A stretch of 64,000 nucleotides of DNA from Saccharophagus degradans 2-40 (GTDB lineage Bacteria; Pseudomonadota; Gammaproteobacteria; Pseudomonadales; Cellvibrionaceae). Below are positions 19,891 through 30,000 of the stretch, piece after piece. Made by a program: the position numbers and the translations under genes. The DNA is taken from contig NC_007912.1 in NCBI RefSeq assembly GCF_000013665.1, forward strand, positions 3,217,501 through 3,281,500, read 5' to 3'. Each line of letters begins with the position of its first letter. The first letter of the stretch is position 1. Under the pieces are notes generated by a model that was given only the letters and a program-made list of their open reading frames with translations, did no database searches and was not told the DNA's origin.

Positions 19891-20796
19891 ATGCGTAAAT
19901 TTGGATTATTGGGTGGTCTAATCACCATTATATTGGTGCTAAGCGCCTGTGCTAGCGAGAAAGACAAAATTGCAGCAGGTAGCGAAAAGGACATATACCA
20001 ACGGGCTCAATACGCCCTAAACCATTCCAGTTGGGACGCAGCCGTAGAGTACTTACAGCTTTTAGAGGAGCATTATCCCTTTGGCGTGTACGCGGAGCAA
20101 TCACAACTTGAATTGATTTTTGCCTACTACCAATCAGATGAGCACGAAGCCGCTATTGCTTCTGCAGACCGTTTTATACGATTGCACCCTCAACACCGCA
20201 GTGTGGATTACGCCTACTATATGCGCGGTGTAGCAAGCTTTAGTAACGATACAGCAATTACTTCCTTCCTGCCCACCGATGTTACACAGCGCGATATTGG
20301 TACAGCGCGCGAAGCGTTTAACTACTTTAACCAGTTTTTAAACCGCTACCCCGATAGCCCCTACGCACTGGATGCGCAAAAACGTATGATTTACCTGCGC
20401 AACACCATGGCTCGCAGCGAAATTCACGTAGCCAACTATTACTTTAAGCGCGAAGCATACCTAGCCGCAGCAAATCGCGGCCGCTATGTAGTGGAAAACA
20501 TGCAAGGCACACCAGCAGTACCCGATGGTTTAGCCGTAATGGCGATGGGCTACCACATGCTGAACATGCCCGAGCTAGCTAACGACGCAGTAAAAGTGCT
20601 AATCGCCAACTACCCTAACCACCCAGCCATTAAAAACGGTAAGTTTAACTTTGAATACTCCACCGCTAAAAAGCGCAGCTGGGTAAGCTATGTAACATTT
20701 GGGCTATTCGATAAACGCCCTGTTATTAAATTTGATTCGCGCAAGCAGTATGACCCTTTCTATGCTGAAGCGCCGCCAGCACCTCCTGCTGCTTAA
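19891..20796 (+). CDS. bamD: Outer-membrane assembly lipoprotein BamD
   Basis: A 301-residue lipoprotein of the BAM complex (lipobox LSAC, Cys at about residue 19). It consists of tetratricopeptide-like repeats: QRAQYALNHSSWDAAVEYLQLLEEHYPFG, then YYQSDEHEAAIASADRFIRLHP and the conserved DYAYYMRGVA. BamD works with BamA to insert beta-barrel proteins. The length is a little above E. coli BamD (245), with an extra C-terminal tail ending in PPAPPAA. It is followed by an unusually long palindromic terminator. Confidence 0.97.
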   Translation: MRKFGLLGGLITIILVLSACASEKDKIAAGSEKDIYQRAQYALNHSSWDAAVEYLQLLEEHYPFGVYAEQSQLELIFAYYQSDEHEAAIASADRFIRLHPQHRSVDYAYYMRGVASFSNDTAITSFLPTDVTQRDIGTAREAFNYFNQFLNRYPDSPYALDAQKRMIYLRNTMARSEIHVANYYFKREAYLAAANRGRYVVENMQGTPAVPDGLAVMAMGYHMLNMPELANDAVKVLIANYPNHPAIKNGKFNFEYSTAKKRSWVSYVTFGLFDKRPVIKFDSRKQYDPFYAEAPPAPPAA

Positions 20797-20808
20797 AATC
20801 ACACAAGT

Positions 20809-20869
20809 AATAAACTTCACCCATAAAAAAGGCCAGAATTTCTGGCCTTTTTTATGGGTGAAGTTTATT
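20809..20869. terminator. 61-nt perfect palindrome acting as a terminator
   Basis: Two 30-nt arms (20809-20838 and 20840-20869) are exact reverse complements around a single T. The inner part (AAAAAAGGCCAGAA with its complement, followed by TTTTTT) is a classical bidirectional rho-independent terminator; the outer 16 bp on each side extend the stem far beyond what termination needs. It begins 12 nt after the bamD stop. Confidence 0.85.
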
Positions 20870-20915
20870 TAAACCCGTCTATTATTTCTGCGAAGGGCTT
20901 AATCATTCTAAATCC

Positions 20916-21021
20916 GTAAACTCTTAGGGTGAAAGCTCAAAAAACGTATGAATATGTCCCTATAACTTGCTCAATTCGTCCATGAATTGAGCATTTTTGA
21001 TCTTCCACCCTAAGAATTTAC
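20916..21021. repeat. 106-nt nested inverted-repeat element
   Basis: Outer arms of 28 nt (20916-20943 and 20994-21021) match at 25 positions. An inner perfect 10-bp hairpin (TGCTCAATTC at 20968-20977, GAATTGAGCA at 20984-20993) abuts the right arm. On the minus strand two of the three mismatches become G-U pairs. The form resembles a small mobile or REP-like repeat, or a structured RNA in the nadE 3' region; neither is proven. Confidence 0.6.
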
Positions 21022-21129
21022 TCGCTGCATTACTTAGGTCAGGTTTGTCATCACTCTGAAGGGCAGAAAATCTGGGCTTTTTTGTGTCCTCTGATTACCT
21101 TTGGGCTAAAGCAACTATTTAATTCCCGA

Positions 21130-22752
21130 CTAATCCCCCACTTTCCAACCATTTGTAATGGGGTAACGTCTATCTCGGCCAAAGGCGCGCTTGCTAATAC
21201 GAATGCCTACCGGCGCCTGCCTGCGTTTGTATTCGTTTAAATCCACTAGGCGTAAAACGCGGTAAACCTGCTCTTTATCAAAGCCCTTTGCCACTATACT
21301 TTCTGCACTTTCATCTTGCTCGATATACAGTTCGAGTATTTGGTCGAGTATTTCATAGGGCGGCAAAGAGTCTTCGTCTTTTTGGTCTGGCGCCAATTCG
21401 GCTGACGGCGGGCGATCTATTACCGCGGGCGGTATCACCTCGCCCAATGTATTGCGATAGCGCGAAAGTGCGAACACTTGGGTTTTAGGCACATCTTTAA
21501 GTACATCTAAGCCGCCCGCCATATCACCATACAGTGTGGCGTAACCCACAGCCATTTCGCTTTTGTTGCCTGTTGTAAGTACCAAATACCCTAGCTTATT
21601 CGACAGAGCCATTAGCAACACACCACGCGAGCGAGCTTGAATGTTTTCTTCGGTTGTATCTTTTTGTTGGCCTTCAAACGCCTCGTTTAATGCCTGCGTA
21701 AACGCATCGTACATGGGTTCTATATGGATAACGCGGTACTTAACCCCCAATCTACGTGCTTCGTCTTCGGCGCCATCTAAACTTAACTGAGAGGTGTATT
21801 TAAAGGGCATCATTACCGCTTCTACCCGCTCTTTACCTAAAGCATCTACAGCAATAGCCAAGGTTAGCGCGGAATCGATACCGCCGGATAAACCCAGTAC
21901 AACCCCTTTAAAACGATTTTTATTAACGTAATCGCGCACACCAACCACAAGGGCTTCATAGGTATCGGCCAATGGGTCTGCAGGGTGACCACTCTTACTT
22001 GCCTGTGGCGATACCTGCTTAGTAGCGGTATCTAGCTCAACACTCAAGCAGGCGTTTTTGAATAACTCCGTACGCCCCACTATTTCGCCCTGTGCGGTGG
22101 CAACCATGGAGCCACCATCAAATACCAATTCATCTTGGCCACCAACCTGGTTTACATACAAAATTGGCGCACCTAGTTTTTTGGCTCGAGCTGCAATTAG
22201 TGCTTCGCGCTCTGCTTGCTTTTCTTGATGAAAAGGTGAAGCGTTTAAATTGAGCACTGCATGCACATCTGCGCTTTGCAATTGATCCAAGGGAGAGCCA
22301 TCCCATATATCTTCGCAAATGGATAAGCCCAAATTCACACCGTTTAGTTGGAATACCCCAGGCTTGCTACCCGCTTCGAAGTAGCGCTTTTCGTCAAATA
22401 CCTGATAATTAGGCAAGCACTGTTTTGCGTATTCAAATAGGACTTGCCCCTGCGCCAATACACCAGCCATATTAAATAGCTTCCCGCCTTCGCGTTTGGG
22501 GTAGCCCACAACCACCGCAGCAGAAATATTTGAGTCTAATATTTGTTGAATTGCTCGATCTACGCGCAATGCAATGCTAGGGCGTAGCAGCAAATCCTCT
22601 GGCGGATAACCAGTTAAAGTCAACTCAGGAAACACAATCACATCGTGCTTGTTCGCAAGTGCCAGCGCCTCATCGATAATAAGCTGAGTATTGCCGTCTA
22701 TATCCCCTACTAGCGGGTTTATCTGCGCAAGCGCAATGTTTAGTGTTGACAT
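21130..22752 (-). CDS. nadE: Glutamine-dependent NAD+ synthetase
   Basis: A 540-residue two-domain enzyme that makes NAD+ from deamido-NAD+ with ammonia from glutamine. The N-terminal nitrilase-type amidase has the triad regions VFPELTLTGYPPEDLL (Glu), AKQCLPNYQVFDEKRYF (Lys) and LGLSICEDIWDG (Cys). The C-terminal synthetase has the PP-loop LGLSGGIDSALT. I start at the ATG at 22752 (MSTLNIALAQINPLVGD), which matches the family; an upstream frame to 22914 would add 54 unrelated residues overlapping the divergent pilS start. Confidence 0.96.
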   Translation of the reverse strand: MSTLNIALAQINPLVGDIDGNTQLIIDEALALANKHDVIVFPELTLTGYPPEDLLLRPSIALRVDRAIQQILDSNISAAVVVGYPKREGGKLFNMAGVLAQGQVLFEYAKQCLPNYQVFDEKRYFEAGSKPGVFQLNGVNLGLSICEDIWDGSPLDQLQSADVHAVLNLNASPFHQEKQAEREALIAARAKKLGAPILYVNQVGGQDELVFDGGSMVATAQGEIVGRTELFKNACLSVELDTATKQVSPQASKSGHPADPLADTYEALVVGVRDYVNKNRFKGVVLGLSGGIDSALTLAIAVDALGKERVEAVMMPFKYTSQLSLDGAEDEARRLGVKYRVIHIEPMYDAFTQALNEAFEGQQKDTTEENIQARSRGVLLMALSNKLGYLVLTTGNKSEMAVGYATLYGDMAGGLDVLKDVPKTQVFALSRYRNTLGEVIPPAVIDRPPSAELAPDQKDEDSLPPYEILDQILELYIEQDESAESIVAKGFDKEQVYRVLRLVDLNEYKRRQAPVGIRISKRAFGRDRRYPITNGWKVGD

Positions 22753-22884
22753 TTTTTCTCTATACTCCAGTATCTGCTTAGTGCTTAAACCCTGTTTTTT
22801 GCCGATTACGACGAAGATTAAAACAAGGCCAGCTATACAGCGCCGCATTATACAGTAAGTTAACCCAACAGCTGCACACGCCCT

Positions 22885-24471
22885 ATGGAAAACCAGTACC
22901 AACACAACCCGCAACTACTGCGCGTATATTTATTTTACCGCGTTGCCCTTTCGACTATTTTGCTCGCCATGTATGAAACTGGCCTAGGTCAGAATGCACT
23001 GGGCACCCACGAACCAGAGTTGTTTCGCTGGACCATCGCACTGTATACGGCCATATCCATTGGCTCGCTGTACGTTTTTCGCCCAAGTTTATTAACGCGC
23101 TCGCTTCACCGGTTAACTTTTTTACTTGTATTAGATCTTATTGCCATGCTACTGGTTATCCATTCTAGCGGTGGCCCAGATAGCGGCTTGGGCTATTTAC
23201 TACTTGTATGCACAGCCATGGCCAGTGTGTTTATCCGCGGTCAACTTGCTTTAGCCTACGCAGCACTTATTACTTTGTTTCTTATTGCAGAAACCATCTA
23301 CATTACCCAAGACCCCAAAGACCTTACCAAAGGCCTATTTTCTACCGGTATTCTTGGCATTCTGGTGTTTGCCACCACAATTACTTTTTTGTATTTAACC
23401 GAGAAAATTCGCTCGAGTGATATTGCGGCCGTAACACAAGCAAAATACGCAGAACACTTAGAAAAATTGGCACAACATATCGTCACACGTATGCGCACCG
23501 GCGTTGTAGTTATAGATGGCGAAAACAAAATAGAGCTGATTAATGAATCTGCACTGCAACTGCTAGATTTACCGCAAGACACCGCCTACATAGGCGCCCC
23601 ACTCTCTGATTTCTCTAATTTGGAAGATATGCTCCAGCAATGGCAGTACAACCCCATTGTAGGTTTACCCAAGGTACATACATTGCGTGACGGGCATGAG
23701 GTGCGTATAAACTTTGCACAACTTGAAACGAATGAACTTGCGCGCACTATTTTGTATATAGAAGATCACCGCGCCATAGTGCAGCAAGCTCAACAGTTAA
23801 AGCTTGCATCTCTAGGTAGGCTCACAGCGAGTATCGCGCACGAAGTACGCAACCCTCTCGGAGCAATCGCCCATGCTGCTCAGCTACTGAAAGAGTCCGA
23901 GACCATCGATGCTGGCGACAATCGCTTAACCGAAATTATTTTGCAGCATTCTGAGCGTGTAAACCAAATTATTAATAACACCCTGATCCTGTCACGCCGA
24001 AAAGAACCTAAACCAGAAATGCTCGACTTGGCCACTTGGCTGCCACACTTTATTAACTCGTTTAAGCTCGCGATTGAAGGCAAAATAGACTTACATATAG
24101 TGCACGCTCAAATTCAAGCTAAAGCAGACCCCTCGCAACTTACTCAGGTACTTACCAACTTGTGCGAAAATGGTTTGCGACACAGCAAATTGCTAACAGG
24201 GGAAGCACGCATTAAAATTTGCGCAAATATAAGTGTTAACGATCACACCCCCTATATAGATGTGATCGACTTTGGCGCGGGCGTCCCTGAGCACCAACTG
24301 CAACAAATATTCGACCCATTCTTTACAACGGACGATAAAGGTACAGGGCTAGGGCTGTATATTTCCAAAGAGCTATGTGAAATTAACCAAGCCTCGTTGC
24401 ACTACAACCGCACACAAGACAATCAAAGCTGCTTTAGAATAAGCTTTTCGCACCACCAGAGAAAAATATAA
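22885..24471 (+). CDS. pilS: Type IV pilus sensor histidine kinase PilS
   Basis: A 528-residue membrane kinase. The N-terminal third is hydrophobic with about six transmembrane segments, as in PilS; then a PAS-like region (VVVIDGENKIELINESALQLLD), a HisKA domain with phospho-accepting His319 in SIAHEVRNPLGAI, and a HATPase domain with N-box (LCENGLRHS), DFGAGVP and GTGLGLYI. PilS controls PilR and, in Pseudomonas, senses pilin in the membrane. The stop overlaps the pilR start by one base (TAATG). Confidence 0.95.
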   Translation: MENQYQHNPQLLRVYLFYRVALSTILLAMYETGLGQNALGTHEPELFRWTIALYTAISIGSLYVFRPSLLTRSLHRLTFLLVLDLIAMLLVIHSSGGPDSGLGYLLLVCTAMASVFIRGQLALAYAALITLFLIAETIYITQDPKDLTKGLFSTGILGILVFATTITFLYLTEKIRSSDIAAVTQAKYAEHLEKLAQHIVTRMRTGVVVIDGENKIELINESALQLLDLPQDTAYIGAPLSDFSNLEDMLQQWQYNPIVGLPKVHTLRDGHEVRINFAQLETNELARTILYIEDHRAIVQQAQQLKLASLGRLTASIAHEVRNPLGAIAHAAQLLKESETIDAGDNRLTEIILQHSERVNQIINNTLILSRRKEPKPEMLDLATWLPHFINSFKLAIEGKIDLHIVHAQIQAKADPSQLTQVLTNLCENGLRHSKLLTGEARIKICANISVNDHTPYIDVIDFGAGVPEHQLQQIFDPFFTTDDKGTGLGLYISKELCEINQASLHYNRTQDNQSCFRISFSHHQRKI

Positions 24472-25850
24472 TGACGACACAACCAAAAGTATTGGTTATT
24501 GATGACGAGCCAGATATTCGCGAACTGCTTACTATTACCTTAAGCAGAATGGACATAGCTGCCGATACTGCTGCCGATGTAGCTGAAGCTAAAGCCCAGC
24601 TAAGTAAAAACAAATACAATTTATGCCTAACCGACATGAAACTGCCCGACGGCAACGGCATAGATATTGTGCATTATATTCAACAGCATTCGCCCAGCTT
24701 GCCGGTGGCGCTAATAACCGCACACGGCAATATGGATATAGCAATTCAAGCCATGAAAGCTGGTGCATTTGACTTTCTAAATAAGCCCGTCGACCTAGCC
24801 AGCCTGCGTAAACTCGTTGCCACGGCTATTGCATCTAGCGAACTACCCGAAGAGGAATGCGACGAAAATACTCGCATTATTGGCAAGTCTCCAGCCATAC
24901 AAAAATTGACGGGCAGTATTAAAAAGCTAGCCCGCTCACAGGCGCCTGTTTACATAAGTGGCGAATCCGGTAGCGGTAAAGAATTAGTCGCACGCTCAAT
25001 CCACGAGCTTGGCCCCCGCAGCAACAAACCGTTTATGCCCGTTAATTGCGGCGCCATCCAAAAAGAACTAATGGAAAGTGAATTGTTTGGTCACAAAAAA
25101 GGGGCTTTTACGGGGGCAGTGCAAGACAAACAAGGTATTTTTCAAGCTGCTGAAGGCGGTACGCTATTTCTAGATGAAGTTGCCGATTTGCCGTTAGACA
25201 TGCAAGTAAAATTACTACGTGCTATACAAGAAAAAGCGGTACGCCCCGTGGGTGCAGAAGCCGAAATAAGCACCGATGTACGCATACTTTGCGCCACGCA
25301 CAAAAACTTAGAAGAACTCGTTCAAAAAGGCGACTTCCGCCAAGATTTATTTTACAGACTTAACGTTATACAACTGGCCGTACCACCGCTTCGCGATCGC
25401 ACAGATGACGTTGAAGTACTCGCCAAACATGTACTTAAAAAAATTATAGGCCCCGACGAAACACCGCCCAAATTAGATAAGAGCGCCATTAACGCGCTTA
25501 AACAATATAGCTTCCCGGGCAACGTACGTGAGCTAGAAAATATTTTAGAGCGCGCTTACACGTTGTGTGAGGAAGATGTAATAAAAGACACAGACCTTCA
25601 GCTATCAAGTTCACCCAAAATAGAAAGCGCTTCTTCCTACACAGGAACGGTCAATCACTATAAACAATCCCAGCAATACGAATCGTTGGACGACTACCTA
25701 GCAGAAATAGAAAAAGAAATATTAAGTGAAGTACTAGAACAAGTCCGCTGGAATAAAACATTAGCAGCCAAAAAACTGGGCATCAGCTTTCGATCTTTTC
25801 GTTATCGACTAAGTAAACTCGGTTTGGCTAAAGACTGGCAAGATGAATAG
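24471..25850 (+). CDS. pilR: Type IV pilus response regulator PilR (sigma-54 activator)
   Basis: A 459-residue NtrC-type activator. The receiver domain has the acidic pair VIDDEPD and phospho-acceptor Asp55 (LTDMKLPDG). The AAA+ domain has Walker A GESGSGKE, the sigma-54 contact motif GAFTGA and Walker B TLFLDEVADLP. The C-terminal Fis-like helix-turn-helix ends KKLGISFRSFRYRLSKLGL. In Pseudomonas PilR drives sigma-54 transcription of the major pilin gene pilA, which is not in this window. It is coupled to pilS. Confidence 0.96.
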   Translation: MTTQPKVLVIDDEPDIRELLTITLSRMDIAADTAADVAEAKAQLSKNKYNLCLTDMKLPDGNGIDIVHYIQQHSPSLPVALITAHGNMDIAIQAMKAGAFDFLNKPVDLASLRKLVATAIASSELPEEECDENTRIIGKSPAIQKLTGSIKKLARSQAPVYISGESGSGKELVARSIHELGPRSNKPFMPVNCGAIQKELMESELFGHKKGAFTGAVQDKQGIFQAAEGGTLFLDEVADLPLDMQVKLLRAIQEKAVRPVGAEAEISTDVRILCATHKNLEELVQKGDFRQDLFYRLNVIQLAVPPLRDRTDDVEVLAKHVLKKIIGPDETPPKLDKSAINALKQYSFPGNVRELENILERAYTLCEEDVIKDTDLQLSSSPKIESASSYTGTVNHYKQSQQYESLDDYLAEIEKEILSEVLEQVRWNKTLAAKKLGISFRSFRYRLSKLGLAKDWQDE

Positions 25851-25988
25851 TCAATATCTCACAACCAGAAGCGAATTAACCTCTTAAAAAACTATTCGCT
25901 AACTTATACCATTTATACAAGCTTACGGATTGAGCTTCTTGAAACCCAACAATGAACAAAAATTTATTATTTGCACGGAGGCAAAAGA

Positions 25989-26543
25989 ATGGGATACACC
26001 AGACGTTTAGGCTTTACCCTATTAGACCTATTAATAGCACTCGCCATACTAAGCTTACTTACCAACCTCGCAATACCGAACTTAATATCCTCTTTAGAAA
26101 AATCGAAATCAAAGTCGTTGACGGCAAGTGTTCGCTCAGCAATCGCCTTAGCAAGAACAAAAGCTATTACTACAGAGCAAACAGTAAGCGTATGCGGCTT
26201 ACACAATAATAATGAATGTACAAACACCCAATTTACTCAAATTGCTGTATTTGTAGATAACAATAAGAATGGACAAATAGATGACGGTGAAAATGTACTG
26301 CTACTAAATGATCTTCAATACTCTGGGCAATTAAGACTAGGGGCTTCGTTTGGTAGAGACTATATACGCTTTAAAAAAGACGGTAGCGCACAACAGGCTG
26401 GGAGCTTTACTTATTGCAACCCACAGCATCCAACACATTCAACCCGAGTAACCATTAGCATGCCAGGTAGGCTGTACGTAGCTCGAGATTTAGATGGCGA
26501 CGGGATAGTTGAAAATTCAGACGGCAGCCCAGTAAGGTGCTAG
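25989..26543 (+). CDS. fimT: Minor pseudopilin FimT/GspH type
   Basis: A 184-residue prepilin-like protein: short basic leader MGYTRRLG, then FTLLDLLIALAILSLLTNLAIP, the hydrophobic helix after the prepilin peptidase site, and a GspH/FimT C-terminal domain. The +5 residue is Asp instead of the nearly invariant Glu. The C-terminal part has PGRLYVARD and an acidic DLDGDGIVENSDG loop. The ATG at 25989 has GGAGG seven bases upstream. Position next to pilR matches fimT of Pseudomonas aeruginosa. FimT homologues have been shown to bind DNA during natural transformation in Legionella; that role here is inference. The terminator overlaps the last codons. Confidence 0.8.
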   Translation: MGYTRRLGFTLLDLLIALAILSLLTNLAIPNLISSLEKSKSKSLTASVRSAIALARTKAITTEQTVSVCGLHNNNECTNTQFTQIAVFVDNNKNGQIDDGENVLLLNDLQYSGQLRLGASFGRDYIRFKKDGSAQQAGSFTYCNPQHPTHSTRVTISMPGRLYVARDLDGDGIVENSDGSPVRC

Positions 26544-26568
26544 TAATTTAACTAGCACCTTACTTTTA
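26531..26568. terminator. Terminator overlapping the fimT stop codon
   Basis: A perfect 14-bp stem: 26531-26544 pairs with 26551-26564, loop AATTTA, then TTTT. The left arm includes the last codons and stop of fimT. It lies between fimT and the converging pilE gene (stop at 26583) and, being symmetrical, can serve both. Confidence 0.85.
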
Positions 26569-26582
26569 GCTAATTACAACAT

Positions 26583-27020
26583 TTACCAACAGTTTTGTGT
26601 TTCTGTGGTTGTGCCAAGCCGATAGGAACGCTTACGGCCAATATTATCAACCGTTAAAATGCCACATTCGGTATCACTCACTTGGGCACCAGTAGCTGTA
26701 GCGGTGATGGTAAAGCACGTTCTAGTCGCACAGGCTACACCGTTTAAAGTGTTGGCCGCTGTTAATGTGTAATACCCCTCGCTCGAAGTAGCCCCACCCA
26801 GCACCGACATATCCGCCGAATATTGGTTATTCTGTGCGTACCACTTTTCTTGCGCTGCTGCTGCACGTAGTACCGCCGCTTTGCCATCCGCTCGTCGAGT
26901 TTTTTCTACTGAACCAGAATAAGTAGAAATAGCGAACGCTGATATAATTCCAACAATCGCCACAACAACAATTGCTTCAATCAAGGTAAAGCCAGCTGAA
27001 ACATTCCTATAATTTCGCAT
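26583..27020 (-). CDS. pilE: Minor type IV pilin PilE
   Basis: A 145-residue prepilin: leader MRNYRNVSAG, then FTLIEAIVVVAIVGIISAFA with Glu at +5, followed by a small globular domain with a C-terminal Cys pair (ECGILTV and TQNCW) typical of the pilin D-loop. The ATG at 27020 is preferred over a TTG two codons upstream. It is the last gene of the minor pilin operon, only 18 nt after pilY1, with no pilY2 between as there is in Pseudomonas aeruginosa. Confidence 0.9.
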   Translation of the reverse strand: MRNYRNVSAGFTLIEAIVVVAIVGIISAFAISTYSGSVEKTRRADGKAAVLRAAAAQEKWYAQNNQYSADMSVLGGATSSEGYYTLTAANTLNGVACATRTCFTITATATGAQVSDTECGILTVDNIGRKRSYRLGTTTETQNCW

Positions 27021-27038
27021 ATACAAACCTACTTTTAA

Positions 27039-30000
27039 TTACATTTCCCATGTTACAGGGATTTCACGCCAGCTTTGACGACCAGAAGTGTAAGATTCAC
27101 AGCCAAGCATTTCATTAACAATTTCACCAGTCGACTTTTGTACTAGCGCCATATACTCATCACACCCCGAATCACCACTATCAGAATCCGCACTTGGTCT
27201 GGTCACAATTGGGCTAGAAGGAACACCAATACCCAATGGCACACCCCAGAGTACGCGCTCTTCATTCGGGTCGCCACTTACTGCAGCGCTAATGGTATCG
27301 CTACTATCAGTCCCAACTGGGGCAAAGGGGCCAGGAGCACCGCCATTGCTATAAGGCGCAAATAAATAACCATTCCCTTCGGAATCACAATACTCGCCGG
27401 TCGCATCATAGGCGGTGAAAATAACAGAGTTACCAGCCATAGCAGCCTTTGTTGTAACCCTCATACGCGGCGCAATAATATCCCAAACAGGATAGTACAA
27501 GTCAAACCGCCACCCTCCGTGGGCTCCGATAAACTCCTGAACATCTTCAAAGGTTTCCGGCACCAGCGTGGCACCATTAGCCGTTAGGGTAACAGCGGCA
27601 CCTTCGTCAAAGACTCTCCCATCGGTATATACATCTACAGTCGACGTATCTACCAAACTGGCATTTGCCACAGTTGTATTCAAAGCAGCTATACCAGAAG
27701 CCTTCGGTTCTTTAATACCAAAAAACGACTGCTGCTGAGTAGATAAGTTATCTGCTGCGACATAATACCTACCAGTCCCAGCAAAAACCCAGTAGTCATT
27801 GTTTACATCCCTAAATGCCAGAGGCGACGCGCTGAACGCCAAGCTAGTGCCATTAAACAAATCACGAGAGAAATCGATATTCAAATCACCACTTTCAGAA
27901 AAGCTTAATTTACCACGCTTGAGTTTGCCCCCTGGCGTTGCAGCGTCACCCGAAACCAGCCCGAAATAAATAGCGTCGTCAACAAAATCTGAAGTCCAAT
28001 CTACCGACTCTACACCGCCCACAAAACTGGCCAATTCAGGGTCGCCATTGTTATCGGTCAACTCACTCATAGAAAGAGATTTATTGTTAAGATCAAAAAC
28101 AAATAATTTAGCGCTCTTACTACTCACCGCTTCATCAAGGGCTGCTTGCCTTTCTGCATCGGTGTCACCGGCTGGCCCAGAACCAAATACAATGTACCAA
28201 CGATTTCGAGAGGTACCCTCGTAAGAACCTGTATCAGGATTTGGCATTCTGTACTTTATAAGCGCAGGCTCTGAAACACTGTAGCCTAAATCTGGGTGCG
28301 TGATTTCAGCTATAAGTTTTGGTGCAACTTCCGGGTTTGTAACATCTAAAATCACGTAACCAGAACGCATAGCTATTCTATCTGTTGGGTTGGTTTCACC
28401 TTCATCGGCATCGTGATCTACATAAAATTCACCGCCACCAAAACGCATACCGGCAACAACTATTGTGCCCCAACCATCAGGGTGATCAGTATCGTCTTCA
28501 AAAATATTTACATCAAAAGTTTTTACAATACCATCCATATAATACACATGGGGGTATAGCTCAGATTTCAACCACTGTAAATGAGGCAATAAATTAAAAG
28601 GCACATAGCCCCAAAGCTCACTGCCCAATGGGTGAGGAGTGGCACGACCTGAAGCGTCAGTTAAACTAAACGATGTATTTGTAGAATTAAAAAAGCCAGC
28701 ATTAAATGCATGTAGCATTCCATCGTTCGCCCCTACATAAATAACATTGCGCCTAGCGCGATAGTGCTCGGCAAATTCCCTATAGGTTCTATCCCTATAA
28801 GTCAAATGGTAGCCTGCCGCAGGTTTCGCTACAATTGCAGGAGTAGAGTGCACAATGTCGCCAATTAAATATTTAGTTGCATTGCCATCACCATCATAAA
28901 TGGAGCGAGACCTGGAATTGGGCAACCCTTCTTGGCCGCGAATAAAGTTTATTAAATTTTCAACTGACGCTTCAGTTACGCCACTAGCTAAACCTAAATA
29001 ACCGTGATCGGTAGCGGTACTGCCAGATAAAGCAAAGTTAGAGGCAACGAATGCGTGGGCTTTGTCTGTTACACCTGGTCCAGAGTTTGTTGTTTCATAC
29101 TCCGGGCTTATTACATTGCCATCGCCATCTCGGTCGAAGCTTGTAAATATATAGCGCCCGTCACTAGCGTTAGATGTATAAGTTCGGTTACTAATATAAT
29201 CGGTTACCGCACCCAACTGCTCCCTCGCCGACCAAATGGGGCTAAATGAACTATCGGTGAAGGTTATTGGGTCTCCTACTGCTACACCACCCACGGTATA
29301 ACGTTGAATTTTTGTTTCATCCTCCACATCGTCAAAGTAAAAAGATAATACATTATCAGCATCGGTGAGCTGTGCTTTGGGGGCTGCGGAGTCCTCTCTG
29401 ATTCTACCCTGATCGTCAATAAACAAAGAATGTATAGAACCAACCCAACTAACCTCACCATTACTTCCCTCAACTGTAGGAGCATAAAGGGCTTGGTAAA
29501 CAGCCCCCTCACCGCTACCTGTTTGAGCATTCACTGCCGCTGCGCTACCGGCAGAAACGCGCTCGCTTAAATTATCGAAAATACGCTTAATTGCTGTAGG
29601 TAAATTTGCTGGATTTGACACTGGAAAATATCCATCGGGAATCCCATCAGAACCCACGGTTCCATCGACATTAAGAACATCCCACTCACCGGTTAAGTCA
29701 GGCGTACTTGAATTATTAAAGTCTGTAAAGTTCCCATATTTTGCAGCATACCAAAGGGGGTTCTCCAGTGTAGAAGGTGTTCCTGGGGTAGCTCTTACCT
29801 TTTTAGCATCTCGACTCCAAATGGTTCGATTCGAGTCTGGCCCATCAAAAATAGCAGTGGATACAATATTGTCATTACCTTCTTTGAGAAGTTCATTGAC
29901 GTGCGCCCCATCATCATCACTCCCCAAAAGAACATAACCAAACTTCAACGAGTTCCCCCCCGCGGAAGCCACCAATGCAAATCGGATTTGAATTTCACCC

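Larger units (their letters stand above)
20797..21129. other. Palindrome-rich gap between convergent bamD and nadE
   Basis: 333 nt without a gene. It contains a 61-nt perfect palindrome (20809-20869) and a nested 106-nt inverted-repeat element (20916-21021), both described separately. The remaining 108 nt up to nadE shows no clear structure except a T-run at 21078-21083. Confidence 0.7.

Noticed and set aside
22753-22914. An N-terminal extension of nadE
   Set aside because: The extra 54 residues match no NadE and overlap the divergent pilS; the ATG at 22752 fits the family exactly.
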